DNA from: Clostridia bacterium
GTDB lineage: Bacteria > Bacillota > Clostridia > Oscillospirales > Acutalibacteraceae
Length of the DNA: 64,000 nucleotides
Assembly: GCA_017521125.1 (NCBI GenBank)
Contig: JAFXDV010000012.1
Span: 58,236 to 122,235, forward strand
Direction of reading: 5' to 3'
Every line of letters starts with the position of its first letter. Within the stretch, counting starts at the first letter, position 1. The notes below the pieces were generated by a model. That model was given only the letters and a program-made list of their open reading frames with translations. It did no database searches and was not told the DNA's origin. Positions 28,185 through 36,151 of this stretch are shown in pieces. The position numbers and the translations under genes are program-made.

Positions 28185-29000
28185 TTATTGGTCTTTAGTA
28201 TCATCTAAATTTTCTTTTTCTCTGATGGTTGGTATAAAGCGTTTGGCGAATTTATTTTTACCACGGCTTTTGATGTAGAAGAAACCAATTATGCTAAAGA
28301 CCACAGCGCCAACAAAGTTTACAAGTAAATCTTTCATAGTGTCAATAAGACCTATGTCCAAATATCCGTTTATACCAAGGCTTTCGCCGTTTACAACAGT
28401 ATCGGTAATGTTTGAAATAATAACACAGGTATTAGTTTTGGTGGGGTCAAGCGCCACGGTGGAAATATTGTTGATAATAAAATCTTTCTGCATATCGGTG
28501 CCTAAAAACAAATCACTGAAATATTCAAAAAACTCCCAAAGTACGCCAATAGTCATTGAAAAACAAAAAGCTACGATGCTCAGAAACAATGGAGAAAGTT
28601 GAAATTTAAATTTTTCGTTTCGGTTTAATATATCTACGAGAGAAAAACCGATTGCGGCGCATAAAAAACCGTTTAGCGTATGAAGAATAGAGTCCCAATA
28701 AGGGAATTTAATGTAGTAACAAGCAAGCTCGCCCAAAATCTCGGCGGCAAAGATAAATAGCAGAATTATAATCTCTAAAGTAGAGGGTATGTTTATTCCG
28801 AAATTCTTTTCTACAAAAGCAGGAAGTATAAATAAAACGAGAGATAAAGCACAAACAAAAGCGCTTTCAAAGTCCCTGCGCACAAGAGAAACCGCCAAAG
28901 CGGCGATAACAAGAGTACGTAAAATAACGTAAAAAACAAAGGTAGATTTATTCTCTTTTATATATCCCTTTAATCCTTTTGAATAATGGGTCTTAATCAT
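28185..29000 (-). CDS. YjdF/DUF2238-like membrane protein
   Basis: A 271-residue integral membrane protein with about six to seven hydrophobic segments and the conserved-looking block FPYWDSILHTLNGFLCAAIGF, plus a TIGVLWEFFEYFSD segment with acidic and aromatic residues typical of DUF2238 proteins. Function of the family is unknown. I place the start at the ATG at 29000 (MIKTHYSKGLKG), 6 nt after GGAGG; a 14-codon upstream extension would overlap the divergent queH gene. Only 29 bp separate the two divergent starts, so their promoters must lie partly inside each other's coding sequence. Confidence 0.75.
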   Translation of the reverse strand: MIKTHYSKGLKGYIKENKSTFVFYVILRTLVIAALAVSLVRRDFESAFVCALSLVLFILPAFVEKNFGINIPSTLEIIILLFIFAAEILGELACYYIKFPYWDSILHTLNGFLCAAIGFSLVDILNRNEKFKFQLSPLFLSIVAFCFSMTIGVLWEFFEYFSDLFLGTDMQKDFIINNISTVALDPTKTNTCVIISNITDTVVNGESLGINGYLDIGLIDTMKDLLVNFVGAVVFSIIGFFYIKSRGKNKFAKRFIPTIREKENLDDTKDQ

Positions 29001-29029
29001 AAAATACCTCCACAGAAAGAAGTGATATA

Positions 29030-29635
29030 GTGAATTATTCAAACGAAACCGAAAAGGTAATTGAACAAATTAAGCAGACCAAAACAAGACCAAGTCTTTT
29101 ACTGCACGTCTGTTGTGCTCCCTGTTCAAGCTACGTTATAGAATATTTAAGTAAATTTTTCAATATTACCATTTACTATTATAACCCCAATATTTCGCCA
29201 ATACAAGAGTATAATTTCAGACTCTTAGAACTGTCTCGTCTTTTGCAAGAAATGAAAGAGGCTGAAAACATTGATATTTTACCTTGCGAGTATGAACCCG
29301 AAACCTTTTACGAAATAGCAAAAGGCTTAGAAAAGGAAAAAGAAGGGGGAGAGCGATGTTTTAAGTGTTATAGACTTCGCCTCGAAAAAACTGTCCAAGC
29401 GGCAAAAGAAAAGGGCTTTGACTATTTTACAACCACCCTTTCAATCAGCCCTTATAAAAATGCAGAAAAACTAAATGAAATAGGAAAAGATCTGTCAGAA
29501 AAATATAATGTGCCATATTTATTTTCTGATTTTAAAAAGAAAAATGGCTACAAAAGGTCAATAGAACTATCCAAAGAATACGATTTATACAGACAGGACT
29601 ATTGCGGCTGCATATATTCAAAAAAACTCCCCTGA
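29030..29635 (+). CDS. queH: Epoxyqueuosine reductase QueH
   Basis: Catalyses the last step of queuosine tRNA modification, reducing epoxyqueuosine, in organisms lacking the cobalamin enzyme QueG. The 201 residues include the family's Cys pairs LLHVCCAPCSSYV (near residue 27), GGERCFKCYRLRLE (near 103) and DYCGCIYSKK (C-terminus), which bind an Fe-S cluster and another metal, and TTTLSISPYKN. The start appears to be GTG at 29030 (gtg aat tat), with a poor ribosome binding site (GAAAGAAG). No preQ1 riboswitch fits in the 29-bp gap. A terminator follows at once. Confidence 0.93.
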   Translation: MNYSNETEKVIEQIKQTKTRPSLLLHVCCAPCSSYVIEYLSKFFNITIYYYNPNISPIQEYNFRLLELSRLLQEMKEAENIDILPCEYEPETFYEIAKGLEKEKEGGERCFKCYRLRLEKTVQAAKEKGFDYFTTTLSISPYKNAEKLNEIGKDLSEKYNVPYLFSDFKKKNGYKRSIELSKEYDLYRQDYCGCIYSKKLP

Positions 29636-29653
29636 TGTCAGGGGAGTCTTTTT
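29620..29653. terminator. Bidirectional terminator between queH and the phosphatase gene
   Basis: A 10-bp GC-rich stem (29626-29635 with 29638-29647) flanked by A6 on the left and T6 on the right. The queH stop codon is in the left arm. Confidence 0.88.
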
Positions 29654-30255
29654 TATACATAATCAATAACTTCAACAATACCGCTTGAATGGTAAAGAGA
29701 AGGGGTTACAAGAATACTGTATCCGCTACCTGCAGAACAAGTCCATTCCACCATGCTTTTTCTTGGAACGGCACAAGCGGTAAGAAGCATCATAATAGCA
29801 CCGCCGTGCATAATAACGGCAGAATGTTCTGCACCGTTTGCCATCATATCACGAACAATCTCGTTAAGACCAAGACAAAGTCTTTTTGCAAAGTCGGTGT
29901 TATCCTCTCCGCCCGGAGCCGCAGTAATTCTTCCTGCCGCCCAGTCGGCATATTCCTTGTAAACCTCAAGCTCGTTTGCGGTTTTTCCTTCAAAAACACC
30001 GAAATCAATTTCTCTCATATTATCAATAAGAACGGCTTCCTTTGAAGGATAAAGAATATTAGCAGTCTGTCTGCATCTAAGCATAGGACTTGAATAAACT
30101 CTGTCTACCTTTGGATAATCGGTCTCATCCTTCAATCTTTTAAGCTCATTAACACCAACAGGGGAAAGAGGAAGATCGGTTTTTCCGATATATTGACCGC
30201 TTAAATTTCCGTCGGTAAGTCCGTGTCTGATAAGATGAATTTTTAAGGTTTTCAT
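29653..30255 (-). CDS. Histidine phosphatase superfamily protein (phosphoglycerate mutase-like)
   Basis: A 200-residue member of the branch-1 histidine phosphatases. The phospho-acceptor motif LIRHGLTDGN is at residues 7-16, YSSPMLRCRQTA supplies the second Arg, and the distal His is in IMHGGAI near residue 150. EIDFGVFEGKT is seen in small-molecule phosphatases such as alpha-ribazole phosphatase (CobC). No cobalamin genes are nearby, so the substrate is open. The ATG lies 2 nt after the hemW stop with only a weak GGTG binding site, implying translational coupling to hemW. Confidence 0.88.
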   Translation of the reverse strand: MKTLKIHLIRHGLTDGNLSGQYIGKTDLPLSPVGVNELKRLKDETDYPKVDRVYSSPMLRCRQTANILYPSKEAVLIDNMREIDFGVFEGKTANELEVYKEYADWAAGRITAAPGGEDNTDFAKRLCLGLNEIVRDMMANGAEHSAVIMHGGAIMMLLTACAVPRKSMVEWTCSAGSGYSILVTPSLYHSSGIVEVIDYV

Positions 30256-30257
30256 TT

Positions 30258-31370
30258 TTACACCACACTATAAATTAGTTTAGAAATAATTGAGTTTGAA
30301 ACCAACATTCCTTTGTTGGTAAGAGAAATTTTGTTGTCGCTTAAGTTTACAAGACCGTTTTTTTGCAAAAGCTTAGCGGTTTTAAAGAAATCTTCACTTA
30401 AATCCTTGCCAAAAGTGTCCTTAAATTCTTTGAATACAAGACCTCTTGCAAGTCTGAGCCTTAGCATAATAAATTCTTCCTCATCTCCACCAACAGAATC
30501 GAAAACAGGTTCTTTCCCCTCTAAAAAATCTGCCAAACTGTTACTGTAGTAAAATCTGTTACCTTCGTAAAAAGAATGGGCGGAGGGGCCTATTCCGATA
30601 TATTCTTCGCAAAGCCAGTATTTATTATTATGGCGGCTCTCAAAACCGTCTAAAGCAAAATTAGATATTTCGTAATGATTATATCCGTTTTTTTCAAGTA
30701 AATCACAAAGAAAAAGATATTGCTTACAAACCTCATCGTCGCTTGGGAGATTAAGACTGTCTCCTAATTTCCCGAAAGGAGTGCCTTCTTCAACTTTTAA
30801 GATGTAAGCCGATACGTGATTTGGGTTTAGCCTTAAAATCGATTTAACGCTATTTTCAAGGCTTTTTAGGCTACTGTCAGGAAGCCCCAACATAATATCT
30901 ACCGAAATGTTTAAAATTCCAAGGCTTTTAGCTCTACTAATAGTGGCTTTGGCATCATAAAAGGTATGCAATCTGCTTAAAGTTTTTAACTCGTTATCGT
31001 TTGCCGACTGAATACCCAAAGAAACACGGTTAACACCAAGCCTTGAGGCATATTCTAAAAAATCATTAGCACTGTTAGGGTTAACCTCGCAGGTAATTTC
31101 ACAATCGTCGGTAATTTCAAAATTCTCTGATATAGAGGAGAAAAGGCTTTCTAATTGCTTTTCTTCCAAAAGAGATGGAGTGCCACCGCCTATATAAATA
31201 GAATTAATAGGGCGTGCATTACGCACACCCCATTTTTTTATCTCAGTACAAAGCGCCTGAACATATTTTTCCTTTTGTAAACCGCTTGGTTTAAATGAAT
31301 AAAAGCTACAATAATTGCACTTATTCTCGCAAAAAGGAATATGGATATATAATCCTAAACTATTAGTCAA
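30258..31370 (-). CDS. hemW: HemW-like radical SAM protein (formerly coproporphyrinogen III oxidase-like)
   Basis: A 370-residue radical SAM protein. The cluster motif CENKCNYCSF (CxxxCxxCxF, near residue 16) lacks the fourth Cys of true HemN, which marks HemW, a heme-binding/heme-delivery protein. IYIGGGTPSLL and YEISNFALDG are further family signatures. The best start is TTG at 31370 (TTG ACT AAT), 6 nt after GGAG, overlapping the pduL stop by 8 nt; no in-frame ATG or GTG lies nearby, and a longer frame opens inside pduL. It is likely transcribed with pduL and the phosphatase gene. Confidence 0.9.
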   Translation of the reverse strand: MTNSLGLYIHIPFCENKCNYCSFYSFKPSGLQKEKYVQALCTEIKKWGVRNARPINSIYIGGGTPSLLEEKQLESLFSSISENFEITDDCEITCEVNPNSANDFLEYASRLGVNRVSLGIQSANDNELKTLSRLHTFYDAKATISRAKSLGILNISVDIMLGLPDSSLKSLENSVKSILRLNPNHVSAYILKVEEGTPFGKLGDSLNLPSDDEVCKQYLFLCDLLEKNGYNHYEISNFALDGFESRHNNKYWLCEEYIGIGPSAHSFYEGNRFYYSNSLADFLEGKEPVFDSVGGDEEEFIMLRLRLARGLVFKEFKDTFGKDLSEDFFKTAKLLQKNGLVNLSDNKISLTNKGMLVSNSIISKLIYSVV

Positions 31371-31938
31371 GGATTTCTCCAATGCAGCTGCCTGGAACTG
31401 CAGCGGCATTAGCCTCATCGGTATCAATGTGCATTGCAAGGGCATAGCTATCGCTAACTCTTGCTACAACATCACCGAAAATAAGAGTTCTGCCCTCGGT
31501 TGGAACCTTAACAGAAACAATCTGACTGTCGGTAATACCGTACTTTTCTGCATCGGCAGTGGTCATATGTATATGACGCTTAGCGGCAATAACGCCTTCT
31601 GTTAATTCAACCTCGCCTGCAGGTCCGATAAGTTTACAAGCACCTGAACCTGCAATATCGCCTGACTCACGGATAGGAGCTTTAACACCGATAGATCTAG
31701 CATCTGTGAGAGAAATCTCGATTTGTGTTGCCTTGCGGCAAGGTCCTAAAATAGAAACACCTGCAAGCTCACGCTTAGGGCCAACAACGGTAACTCGCTC
31801 TTCACAAGCGTATTGACCGGGTTGTGAAAGGTCTTTCTTAGGAGTAAGCTGATAACCCTTACCGAAAAGGATTTCTAAATGTTCCTGAGAAACGTGTACG
31901 TGTCTTGCTGAAATTTCAACTAATACTTCTTTTGCCAT
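31363..31938 (-). CDS. pduL: PduL-type phosphate propanoyltransferase/phosphotransacylase
   Basis: A 191-residue phosphotransacylase that converts acyl-CoA and phosphate to acyl phosphate, unrelated to Pta. The paired beta-barrel domains carry the metal-binding His motifs SARHVHVS (near residue 10), AAKRHIHM (near 123) and AMHIDTDEAN (near 168). There is no N-terminal microcompartment-targeting extension and no shell-protein gene nearby, so this is probably the housekeeping, cytosolic type acting in acetate/propionate production together with an acetate kinase encoded elsewhere. AAGGAG and a good promoter precede it. Confidence 0.92.
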   Translation of the reverse strand: MAKEVLVEISARHVHVSQEHLEILFGKGYQLTPKKDLSQPGQYACEERVTVVGPKRELAGVSILGPCRKATQIEISLTDARSIGVKAPIRESGDIAGSGACKLIGPAGEVELTEGVIAAKRHIHMTTADAEKYGITDSQIVSVKVPTEGRTLIFGDVVARVSDSYALAMHIDTDEANAAAVPGSCIGEILD

Positions 31939-31969
31939 TTTTATAATCTCCTTAAAAGTTTATATACTA

Positions 31970-31998
31970 ATTTTACACAATATTTGCCATTATTTCAA
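31970..31998 (-). promoter_or_regulatory. Promoter of pduL-hemW-phosphatase
   Basis: Minus strand TTGAAA (31998-31993), 17 bp, TAAAAT (31975-31970), about 30 bp before the pduL start and just after the ferredoxin terminator. Confidence 0.7.
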
Positions 31999-32009
31999 GT
32001 TTTTTTACA

Positions 32010-32044
32010 AAAAAATAAGCAGACAGTTTTTAACTGTCTGCTTA
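32010..32044 (-). terminator. Terminator of the ferredoxin gene
   Basis: A 13-bp stem (32016-32028 with 32032-32044). Read leftward it is followed by a run of Ts (the A-run at 32009-32015). It separates the ferredoxin gene from pduL. Confidence 0.88.
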
Positions 32045-32053
32045 AAGTATGTT

Positions 32054-32224
32054 TTAGCCTTCAGTAATAGCCTCAACAGGACAAGCTGCAGCACAAGCAC
32101 CACAATCAATGCACTTATCAGCATCGATAACGTATTGCTCTGCACCTTCAGAGATAGCCTCTACAGGACAACCTGCAGCACAAGCACCACACTTAATGCA
32201 GTCAAAAGAAATTAAATATGCCAT
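32054..32224 (-). CDS. 2[4Fe-4S] ferredoxin
   Basis: A 56-residue clostridial ferredoxin, too short for many gene callers. Two near-identical halves each carry CxxCxxCxxxCP: CIKCGACAAGCP and CIDCGACAAACP, with the typical aromatic residues reduced to Tyr and Phe. It is a low-potential electron carrier for enzymes such as pyruvate:ferredoxin oxidoreductase and hydrogenase. A strong AAGGAGG lies 7 nt before the ATG, and the gene has its own promoter and terminator, so it is probably highly expressed. Confidence 0.95.
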   Translation of the reverse strand: MAYLISFDCIKCGACAAGCPVEAISEGAEQYVIDADKCIDCGACAAACPVEAITEG

Positions 32225-32251
32225 TTAAAACACCTCCTTGTGTACAAGACT

Positions 32252-32280
32252 ATTGTAACAACTTGTATTATAAAATGCAA
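32252..32280 (-). promoter_or_regulatory. Promoter of the ferredoxin gene
   Basis: Minus strand TTGCAT (32280-32275), 17 bp, TACAAT (32257-32252), about 27 bp before the ATG. Confidence 0.7.
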
Positions 32281-32288
32281 GTATATTT

Positions 32289-33134
32289 TTATTGGTTTTC
32301 CTTCTTTTCAGGTGGCTTTTTTTGTTTGCCACGGTGTAAAACCTCAACTTCGTCACGTAAAACCTTTACGGGAACGCTGTTTTCCTCAATTTTTACATAC
32401 AGCATGCCTGTAAGAGGGTTTTCATCAACCACAGTGCCAGTACCCTGTGAACACTTAACAAGTGAACCGACAGGCGGAGTAATGGAGTTTAAATACTCGT
32501 AAGAATCTTGCTCGTATTTCAGACAACACATAAGTCTTCCGCAACTGCCTGAAATTTTGGTAGGATTTAAGGATAAACCCTGTTCTTTAGCCATTTTAAT
32601 GGAAACAGGTTGAAAATCATCAAGAAATCTTGCACAACAAAAGGGTTGACCGCAAATTCCAAGGCCGCCAAGCATCTTAGCCTCGTCACGCACACCAATT
32701 TGTCTAAGCTCAATTCTTGTGTGAAAATTACTTGCCAAATCTTTAACAAGCTCTCTGAAATCAACTCTGCCATCACTAGTGAAGAAGAAAAGAATCTTGC
32801 TTGAATCAAAGGCATATTCCACCTCGACAAGCTTCATATCAAGCTGATGCTCCACAATTTTCTTTTCGCACAGTTCAAAAGCTTTTTTTGCTTTCTCCTT
32901 GTTTTCTTCAACCTTTTTCTTATCGGCCGAGGTGGCAATTCTAATAACCTTTTTAAGAGGTTTTACAATATCGTCATCACTTACCGATTTTATTTCTTCG
33001 CATACGGTGGCGCACTCGATGCCCCTTGAGGTTTCTACCACAACAAGCTCACCAAGCTTTGCGGTAAAGCCGTTAGGGTCAAAGTAATAGGACCTGCCGT
33101 CTGCCTTGAATTTTACAGATAAAACCTGAGTCAT
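32289..33134 (-). CDS. ricT: RicT/YaaT-like PSP1-domain protein
   Basis: A 281-residue protein with the PSP1 C-terminal region. Conserved Cys cluster in GICGQPFCCARFL and SGSCGRLMCCLKYE, known in Bacillus RicT to help bind Fe-S clusters in the RicAFT (Y-complex), which promotes RNase Y-dependent mRNA processing, competence and sporulation. Only RicT is encoded here. The ATG at 33134 follows GGAGG; the TTG four codons upstream is part of that binding site. It is the last gene of trpS-holB-ricT, 13 nt after holB, a placement often seen in Firmicutes next to DNA polymerase III delta-prime. Confidence 0.9.
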   Translation of the reverse strand: MTQVLSVKFKADGRSYYFDPNGFTAKLGELVVVETSRGIECATVCEEIKSVSDDDIVKPLKKVIRIATSADKKKVEENKEKAKKAFELCEKKIVEHQLDMKLVEVEYAFDSSKILFFFTSDGRVDFRELVKDLASNFHTRIELRQIGVRDEAKMLGGLGICGQPFCCARFLDDFQPVSIKMAKEQGLSLNPTKISGSCGRLMCCLKYEQDSYEYLNSITPPVGSLVKCSQGTGTVVDENPLTGMLYVKIEENSVPVKVLRDEVEVLHRGKQKKPPEKKENQ

Positions 33135-33147
33135 ACAGACCTCCAAA

Positions 33148-34071
33148 TTAGTTTTTTATGCTCATTAGCCTCGAAGTAAGCGAGGTGAAAAACAAAGTTA
33201 GATTTATGTTTGTAACAAGTAAAGGTTCCATATCACAAACAACGTCATACATAGTCATATATTCTTTTTGAGATTCCTTAAAGGAAAGATTTTCCTTTAT
33301 CTTTTTTGCGAGAATTTCTTTAAGCTCTTTGACAAAATCGTTTGTCGCAAGGCGGTTTGATTCTAAAGAAACAGTAGTTTTCAAAGCTTCTAAAACAATG
33401 TTTTGCTGGATCAAAGAAAAATACCGCTCTGCTACGGTAACACCCTTGCTAAGCTTAGCACCATTTAAAAACTCTAAAGCCTTGCCGATATTATTTTTGT
33501 TTAGTTCTAAGGCGTTTATAATATCTTTTTCATCAAACTTTGACGAGTCTTTAATATACTTTAAAGCTTCTTCTTTATCAGGCGTGAAAAGCGATAAAAG
33601 GGTGCATCTTGACTGTATTGTTTCAAGAAGAGAGCTTTTAGATTCGGTTAATAAAATGAAATAAGTTTTTGCAGGCGGCTCCTCTAAAACTTTAAGTAAA
33701 GAGTTAGAAGCGTTAAGGTTCATAGTGTCGGCTTTTTCAATAATAAAAACTCTGCAGTCTGCAGTATGAGAAGAAAGATAAACCGTGTTTTTGAGTTCTC
33801 TGATTTGGTCAACGGTTATGGTCTTTTTATCATCTTTAACAGAGACAACTTCAATATCAGGGTGGGAGCCTACGTCAGATAAATGACAGTCCCTGCAAGA
33901 ATCACAGGGCTTGCCTTCGCCTGAGCAAACCGCCATTTTAGCAAGATATTTGGCAAGAGTTTTTTTACCTGTTCCGTATTCACCCTCGATAATAATAGCG
34001 TGAGGCATTTTGGTTTCAAATTTCGAAACAACCTGTGAAATACGGCTATTTGAAACGAGTGGAAAACTCAT
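33148..34071 (-). CDS. holB: DNA polymerase III subunit delta-prime
   Basis: A 307-residue clamp-loader AAA+ subunit. The P-loop EGEYGTGKKT (near residue 31) departs from the strict GxxxxGK[ST] form only slightly, the zinc module CDSCRDCHLSDVGSHPD (near residue 78) is present, and LLKVLEEPP with the following SRC segment (sensor/Arg-finger region) is intact. It helps load the sliding clamp at replication forks. The ATG overlaps the trpS stop by 4 nt (ATGA), so translation is coupled. Confidence 0.9.
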   Translation of the reverse strand: MSFPLVSNSRISQVVSKFETKMPHAIIIEGEYGTGKKTLAKYLAKMAVCSGEGKPCDSCRDCHLSDVGSHPDIEVVSVKDDKKTITVDQIRELKNTVYLSSHTADCRVFIIEKADTMNLNASNSLLKVLEEPPAKTYFILLTESKSSLLETIQSRCTLLSLFTPDKEEALKYIKDSSKFDEKDIINALELNKNNIGKALEFLNGAKLSKGVTVAERYFSLIQQNIVLEALKTTVSLESNRLATNDFVKELKEILAKKIKENLSFKESQKEYMTMYDVVCDMEPLLVTNINLTLFFTSLTSRLMSIKN

Positions 34072-35066
34072 AGTACAAAACCAACTTTTTTCATAGCTTT
34101 GGAAAGGGTGCGAATAGCGGTACGTTCTGCCTTAGCGGCACCTGCTTTATAAAGCTCTTCAAGTTGCTTTTTATCTTTTATTATCTGCTCGTAGCGTTCT
34201 CTGATGGGGCGCAATTCCTCTACAACGGCTTCGCCAACTGCCATTTTGAAATCTCCGTAGCCCTTACCTTCAAATTCAGCGGTAATAGCATCTGAAGATT
34301 TGCCTGTAATAGCAGAATAAATACCAATGAGGTTATTGATTCCGTGCTTTTCTTCGCCAATGCAAACCCTAGCCTCACTGTCAGTAACGGCACGTTTAAA
34401 CTTTCTCATAATGTCATCAGGTGTATCTAAAATTGCCACCCAGGAATTAAGATTTTCGTCAGATTTAGACATCTTCTTGGTTGGGTCCTGAAGCGACATT
34501 ACACGAGCACCTGTTTTAGCAATAAAAGGCTCAGGAATTTTAAATACGTCGCCGTAAATGCCGTTAAAACGATTAGCAATATCCCTTGTAATTTCTAAAT
34601 GCTGCTTTTGGTCGGCACCAACCGGTACGAAATCAGGATTGTAAAGAAGTATGTCTGCCGCCATAAGTGCAGGGTAGGCAAAAAGGCCAACGTTTACGTT
34701 GTCTGCGTGCTTTGCAGATTTGTCTTTGAACTGAGTCATTCTTGACATTTCTCCGAACTGTGTATAGCAAGAAAGAAGCCAAGCAAGTTGAGAATGCTCA
34801 GGAACGTGCGACTGTATGAAAAGAGTAGACCTTTCAGGGTCAAGACCGAGAGCTAATAAAAGAGCAAATGTAGAATGAATCTGGGCTCTGAGCTTTGCGG
34901 GTTCTTGTCTTACCGTAATAGCATGAAGGTCGGCAACTGCAAAGGTGCAGTCAAATTCCTCTTGCATATTTATCCAATTTTTAAGCGCTCCAAGATAGTT
35001 TCCAAGGGTAAGCATACCACTGGGTTGAATGCAGCTTAAAACAGTTTTTTTAGCAGTGTTTTCCAT
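34068..35066 (-). CDS. trpS: Tryptophanyl-tRNA synthetase
   Basis: Class I aminoacyl-tRNA synthetase of 332 residues. The HIGH-like element is TLGNYLGAL (near residue 20), preceded by QPSG, and the KMSKS loop is KKMSKSDEN (near residue 197). The length is normal for bacterial TrpRS. Many Firmicutes control trpS with a T-box, but only about 25 nt separate the likely transcription start from the ATG, so no T-box is present. It heads trpS-holB-ricT. Confidence 0.96.
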   Translation of the reverse strand: MENTAKKTVLSCIQPSGMLTLGNYLGALKNWINMQEEFDCTFAVADLHAITVRQEPAKLRAQIHSTFALLLALGLDPERSTLFIQSHVPEHSQLAWLLSCYTQFGEMSRMTQFKDKSAKHADNVNVGLFAYPALMAADILLYNPDFVPVGADQKQHLEITRDIANRFNGIYGDVFKIPEPFIAKTGARVMSLQDPTKKMSKSDENLNSWVAILDTPDDIMRKFKRAVTDSEARVCIGEEKHGINNLIGIYSAITGKSSDAITAEFEGKGYGDFKMAVGEAVVEELRPIRERYEQIIKDKKQLEELYKAGAAKAERTAIRTLSKAMKKVGFVL

Positions 35067-35098
35067 AATTAAGACCTCGTATAACCATAATTATAATT

Positions 35099-35127
35099 AT
35101 TATACTATATTTATTTCAAAACGGCAA
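35099..35127 (-). promoter_or_regulatory. Promoter of trpS-holB-ricT
   Basis: Minus strand TTGCCG (35127-35122), 17 bp, TATAAT (35104-35099). Confidence 0.72.
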
Positions 35128-35140
35128 GTAATTTGTTAAT

Positions 35141-35172
35141 AAAAAACACCGTTTGCGTAAAACAAACGGTGT
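35141..35172 (-). terminator. Terminator of the dnaD-like/dnaI-like operon
   Basis: A 10-bp stem ACACCGTTTG/CAAACGGTGT (35146-35155 with 35163-35172). Leftward reading gives a T6 tail. Confidence 0.85.
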
Positions 35173-35177
35173 GTAAG

Positions 35178-36146
35178 CTATTTTAGAGCCTTTTGTTGAC
35201 GTATATCAAGACCAACAAACTGCTTCATTTCATATTCTCCAATAAAACGTGATGTAATTCTGGCAGTGTAACGGTTTTCGAGTTGGTCGAAATCAAGATT
35301 GGTGTTAATAATTGTTGGCTTTTTGTTTAGTAAACGAGAGTTTACAATGTTGTAGAAAAGGGAAGATGTATAGGATGATAAAAACTCTGTTCCAAGGTCA
35401 TCAATTACAAGCAGGTCACAACTGAGCAGAGCATCTTCTTGTTCAGAGGAAGAATTAAAGAGGAAATGTTCCTTTTCTGCGGCGGAAAATAGGCTCTGAG
35501 CCGAGCCGTAAACAACGCCGTAGCCCTTTTTAATAATTTCAGACACAATAGCAAGAGAAAGATGGGTTTTTCCAAGTCCTGCTTCTCCCATAAAGAGAAG
35601 AGAACGGGAGTTTTTTGGAAAATCTTCAACAAATTCCTTGCATTTTGCAAGGATGTTTTCTGCTCTTTTTCTTGGCACAACGCCACCCTCTGTAGCTTTG
35701 TCAGAATAAAATTGTAAAGAAAAGTTGTCAAATGTTGAATTTTCTAATGGGAGAGAAGAGGAAAGATCGTCAAAGGTAATCTGTTTTGCAATCTTTTTTA
35801 TACAATCGCAAAGACCACCATTCTTGTAAAACGTGTCGGCACAAAGGGTGCATAAAACCTCAGGCTTTTTAAGTCCCGCATTGTCCAAGATTTTCTGCTT
35901 TTCGGCGTTTAATTTTTGACAAAGTGTCTGCATTTTTAAAAGCTCGGCTTCATCGCCGGAAAATGCGGCAACAGCGGCGGCAGAACCTGCGGTAGCAATA
36001 CCGTTTTCAAGCTCCTTAAAATGAGGGTCGGACTGTCTTAAAGTCTCTAAGCCTTGTTCATAATAGTCCTTTAATGCCTTAATATCTTTTTTTCTTATTT
36101 CAATCGCCTTGGCATAAACATCATTACGGTAACTCAATATCTTCAC
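35178..36146 (-). CDS. Helicase loader, DnaC/DnaI-type AAA+ ATPase
   Basis: A 322-residue ATPase that would load the replicative helicase onto DNA. A Cys cluster in the middle (CTLCADTF and CDCIKK, residues 98-116) resembles the zinc-binding region of Bacillus DnaI. Walker A GEAGLGKTHL is near residue 190 and Walker B LLVIDDLGTE near 250. It follows the DnaD-like gene by 5 nt, and together they resemble the Bacillus DnaB/DnaD-DnaI helicase-loading system. In Bacillus the pair is dnaB-dnaI. Confidence 0.9.
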   Translation of the reverse strand: MKILSYRNDVYAKAIEIRKKDIKALKDYYEQGLETLRQSDPHFKELENGIATAGSAAAVAAFSGDEAELLKMQTLCQKLNAEKQKILDNAGLKKPEVLCTLCADTFYKNGGLCDCIKKIAKQITFDDLSSSLPLENSTFDNFSLQFYSDKATEGGVVPRKRAENILAKCKEFVEDFPKNSRSLLFMGEAGLGKTHLSLAIVSEIIKKGYGVVYGSAQSLFSAAEKEHFLFNSSSEQEDALLSCDLLVIDDLGTEFLSSYTSSLFYNIVNSRLLNKKPTIINTNLDFDQLENRYTARITSRFIGEYEMKQFVGLDIRQQKALK

Positions 36147-36151
36147 CTCAA

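Noticed and set aside
31371..31445. Extension of hemW to the start of its open frame inside pduL
   Set aside because: The added residues have no HemW similarity, and a TTG with GGAG at good spacing lies at 31370.
35067..35098. A T-box riboswitch before trpS
   Set aside because: Only about 30 bp lie between the -10 box and the start codon, far too short for a T-box.
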